A stretch of 64,000 bases of DNA from Microcyclospora pomicola (lineage: Eukaryota; Ascomycota; Dothideomycetes; Capnodiales). Location: NCBI GenBank assembly GCA_002786065.1, contig NHNY01000018.1, positions 124,001 to 188,000 of the forward strand, given 5' to 3'. This document shows positions 62,104 through 64,000 of the stretch, piece after piece. The translations under genes and the position numbers were made by a program. Under the pieces are notes generated by a model. It did no database searches. It had not been told where the DNA came from and was given only the letters and a program-made list of their open reading frames with translations. The first letter of the stretch is position 1. Every line of letters starts with the position of its first letter.

Positions 62104-63684
62104 TTACGCCTCTCCATCACGAGTGCGAACCCTCATCCAGCCTTCCTTAGCCGTTGCAGCACCAGACTTTCCCTCGTGTGCATCATCCATCCCATTGATA
62201 GTCATGATGCTTGTAGCCAGACCAGGCTGGATTGAGGTCTTCAGTGTGCCGCCTACCAGCACTGCCGGCTCGTCATACATTTCATCATCCCACTCATTCT
62301 CGTTGATCTCGTCCCACTCGCGATGTGATAGATCATTTAGGAGATGGGTCTTAAGGCGGTCTGCAAGCCGCGTTGGCGAAGCATACTTCCAGTTTCGCAA
62401 CAACGCCGCGATGTCGGATCCAGCAAGAGAGTTGCGTACACTGCCATGTGAGAACAGTCCCAACTGCAGTGATATGCCATCCGTGGTGCTCTTAGCACGA
62501 CTCGTGTTGGTAGCCGAAGACAGATTACGATCGAGTGGTGGTCGTACCGTATTGTCTTTGGAAAGGAAGAGATCGTAAAGGTTTTTTCCAATAGAACTGA
62601 TGTCGTTAAAGTCTGAAACAGGCTCGATACCCTGGGTCTTGCACAACCAGGCCACATCCCAAGCCAGGAGTGCTACACCTTCGACGAACATGTTGAAAGA
62701 CTTGGAGTCATCCTTTGCTAATTGAGGTAGTGCACGCTCAATCGTCAGTGGTCTCGGTCTTGAAGAGTTTGACCGATCGAGCAATGCAGAGGCTGCTGGG
62801 CTTGAAGACAGGCGTGGTTGGATCCCGTCGGAAAGGTCTACATTCCTATATGATGCCCTTTCCGGAAAGATCATTGCCACGGGACAGTTATTGTGCGGAA
62901 GCACGATCTCGGCTGGCAGCCTTATGTACAGGTAGTGACAACACTGGACAAGCAGATGGCAAATGTTACCTAGTGAGGCGTTGATGATTTCATGCTGTTT
63001 TGGATCACCACTTGCTTTGTCGGGACGAATCGTTTCCGACATATCATTTCCCGGGTTGCCATTTAAATACTTGAGGTCGACGATTTGCGATCCACCTAAG
63101 GTATATGTGGATGACCCATCAGGTGTTCTTGTGCGTCTCAGTCCGCTCAAATGTGCTACAGCACGACATAAAGCTACTCGAGCTTGTGCCGTCCTCGCGT
63201 GGACTTTTTGCAGCTTCCTCTCGGCCCTACGAGCTTCACCCAAAACAGTCTCGACAGCTGAGGTCCTACGTTCAAGTAGCTGTCGCCGTTCTACCTTCAA
63301 GTTGTGTCGACGCTGTGTAAGATCCTCCTGCTGCTCGGCGGCATACTTCTTGCATGTTTCGATGTCGTCTCGCAGCTGTTTCGCTCTGTCACGAGCATTC
63401 TCGACAATGGTCTCACGACTATGTAGCTCGGTCCGCTGAGCCTTCCAGCCGTGTTGTTGTATCCCTACGGTGATGGCTTCCAAGTCTGCTGTGGGAGGCA
63501 GTGCGGCGAGTACGCCATCGTTCCCTGGTCTGACAATGGCCTCAGCGTGGATGTGCGCCTCTTCTCGTTCGCACAGCGCCTGTATCTGCGCAAAGCGAGA
63601 TTCGTAGAGGATGGCTTGTGCACATGCCGGACAAAACGGTTGTCTTGTGGGGGTGAATGCTCGAGAGCAGACATCGCAAGTCAT
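62104..63684 (-). CDS. atg14: Autophagy protein ATG14-like, PI3K complex I subunit
   Basis: Single exon, 526 residues from the first ATG (63684). The start MTCDVCSRAFTPTRQPFCPA carries two CxxC pairs, the hallmark of the Atg14 N-terminus. Residues about 85-205 form a long coiled coil with ENARDRAKQLRDDIETCKKY and VERRQLLERRTSAVETVLGE. The globular part follows (NASLGNICHLLVQCCHYLYI, VEGVALLAWDVAWLCKTQG). Atg14 directs the Vps34 lipid kinase complex to the site of autophagosome formation. The frame is open upstream to about 63765 without an ATG, so an upstream exon is possible but not needed. Assignment rests on the CxxC pairs, coiled coil and UVRAG/Atg14-type core. Confidence 0.85.
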   Translation of the reverse strand: MTCDVCSRAFTPTRQPFCPACAQAILYESRFAQIQALCEREEAHIHAEAIVRPGNDGVLAALPPTADLEAITVGIQQHGWKAQRTELHSRETIVENARDRAKQLRDDIETCKKYAAEQQEDLTQRRHNLKVERRQLLERRTSAVETVLGEARRAERKLQKVHARTAQARVALCRAVAHLSGLRRTRTPDGSSTYTLGGSQIVDLKYLNGNPGNDMSETIRPDKASGDPKQHEIINASLGNICHLLVQCCHYLYIRLPAEIVLPHNNCPVAMIFPERASYRNVDLSDGIQPRLSSSPAASALLDRSNSSRPRPLTIERALPQLAKDDSKSFNMFVEGVALLAWDVAWLCKTQGIEPVSDFNDISSIGKNLYDLFLSKDNTVRPPLDRNLSSATNTSRAKSTTDGISLQLGLFSHGSVRNSLAGSDIAALLRNWKYASPTRLADRLKTHLLNDLSHREWDEINENEWDDEMYDEPAVLVGGTLKTSIQPGLATSIMTINGMDDAHEGKSGAATAKEGWMRVRTRDGEA

Positions 63685-64000
63685 CTTCACGTCCCCCTGT
63701 CTGCGAGCAGAGGTTGGAGAACGTCCGTGTTCATTGCGACGTATGTTACGACTGTGCCTCGACAATGCTCATGTCAGTGGATCTGTATGTAGAAGTCACG
63801 ATTCAACTATGTTGAGGTAACTAGGTCAGCAGAGGTCCATGTAAATTGACGTTCCGAGTCATAGGAGCATGTGATTGCGTGCCTGAGGCATTCTTATCGC
63901 AACCCTTGATACTTGAGCCTGGTCGACTGCACTTCACTTGTATCACGCTCAACTATGATCAAAGCCTTGCCACGACCATTGACAAGTATGAGCGAAGACG
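63685..64000. other. Region upstream of ATG14 to the window end
   Basis: No ORF with recognisable features is seen in these 316 bases. It should hold the ATG14 promoter. Confidence 0.4.

Noticed and set aside
1-64000. tRNA, rRNA, CRISPR, origin or horizontal-transfer island
   Set aside because: Reading for T-loop-like GGTTCGAATCC words, rRNA cores, regular spaced repeats and bacterial-type operons gave nothing convincing.

Overview
The window is nuclear DNA of a filamentous ascomycete. The signs are short spliceosomal introns of about 41 to 75 bases with GT..AG ends and CTAAC/CTGAC-like branch points, compact genes on both strands, fungal-specific proteins (RSC4, kexin, CDC26, hybrid histidine kinase, DUF1746) and filamentous-fungus gene architectures. 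Small secreted proteins and the style of several proteins suggest a Dothideomycete, but that placement is inference. No rRNA, tRNA, CRISPR array or complete transposon was seen.

1-13.7 kb: the 3' end of an unknown gene; an unknown protein with a mitochondrial-type presequence; a two-exon conserved unknown gene; OPA3-like and CDC26 as a head-to-head pair; an FAD monooxygenase and a GFA/CENP-V-fold protein in tandem; then a gene-poor stretch of about 5.5 kb (8.2-13.7 kb) holding three tandem paralogous small secreted proteins. They share a signal peptide, a PKxNEYxDxNC motif and an intron at the identical codon.

13.7-34 kb: alpha-mannosidase (AMS1), RSC4-like double bromodomain protein, LSD1-type histone demethylase with AT-hook, SWIRM and HMG box, inorganic pyrophosphatase with an in-frame mitochondrial-type extension, OST2/DAD1 and TMEM14 (the latter with an 8-base micro-exon) head to head, a DUF1746 membrane protein, and RFC2 head to head with a GPATCH11-like protein.

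34-64 kb: a protein joining a copia-type beta-barrel-like domain to two copies of a 47-residue acidic repeat; a Cdc1/Ted1-type metallophosphoesterase; kexin; a large PhoD-like phosphatase; a 67-residue membrane microprotein; a small unknown gene; a ZIP zinc transporter; a PAS hybrid histidine kinase; a Wss1-type DNA-protein crosslink protease; complex I 49 kDa subunit and RPC40 head to head; and ATG14.

Most genes are core eukaryotic functions: secretory pathway (OST2, KEX2, Cdc1-like), chromatin (RSC4, LSD1), replication and repair (RFC2, WSS1), mitochondria (OPA3, NUO49), vacuole and autophagy (AMS1, ATG14; Ams1 is a known selective-autophagy cargo in yeast). There is no sign of a biosynthetic cluster. 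The accessory part is the secreted-protein array at 9.9-12.8 kb and the orphan-like gene at 34.6 kb. Exon structures were derived by hand from reading frame, splice signals and family conservation.
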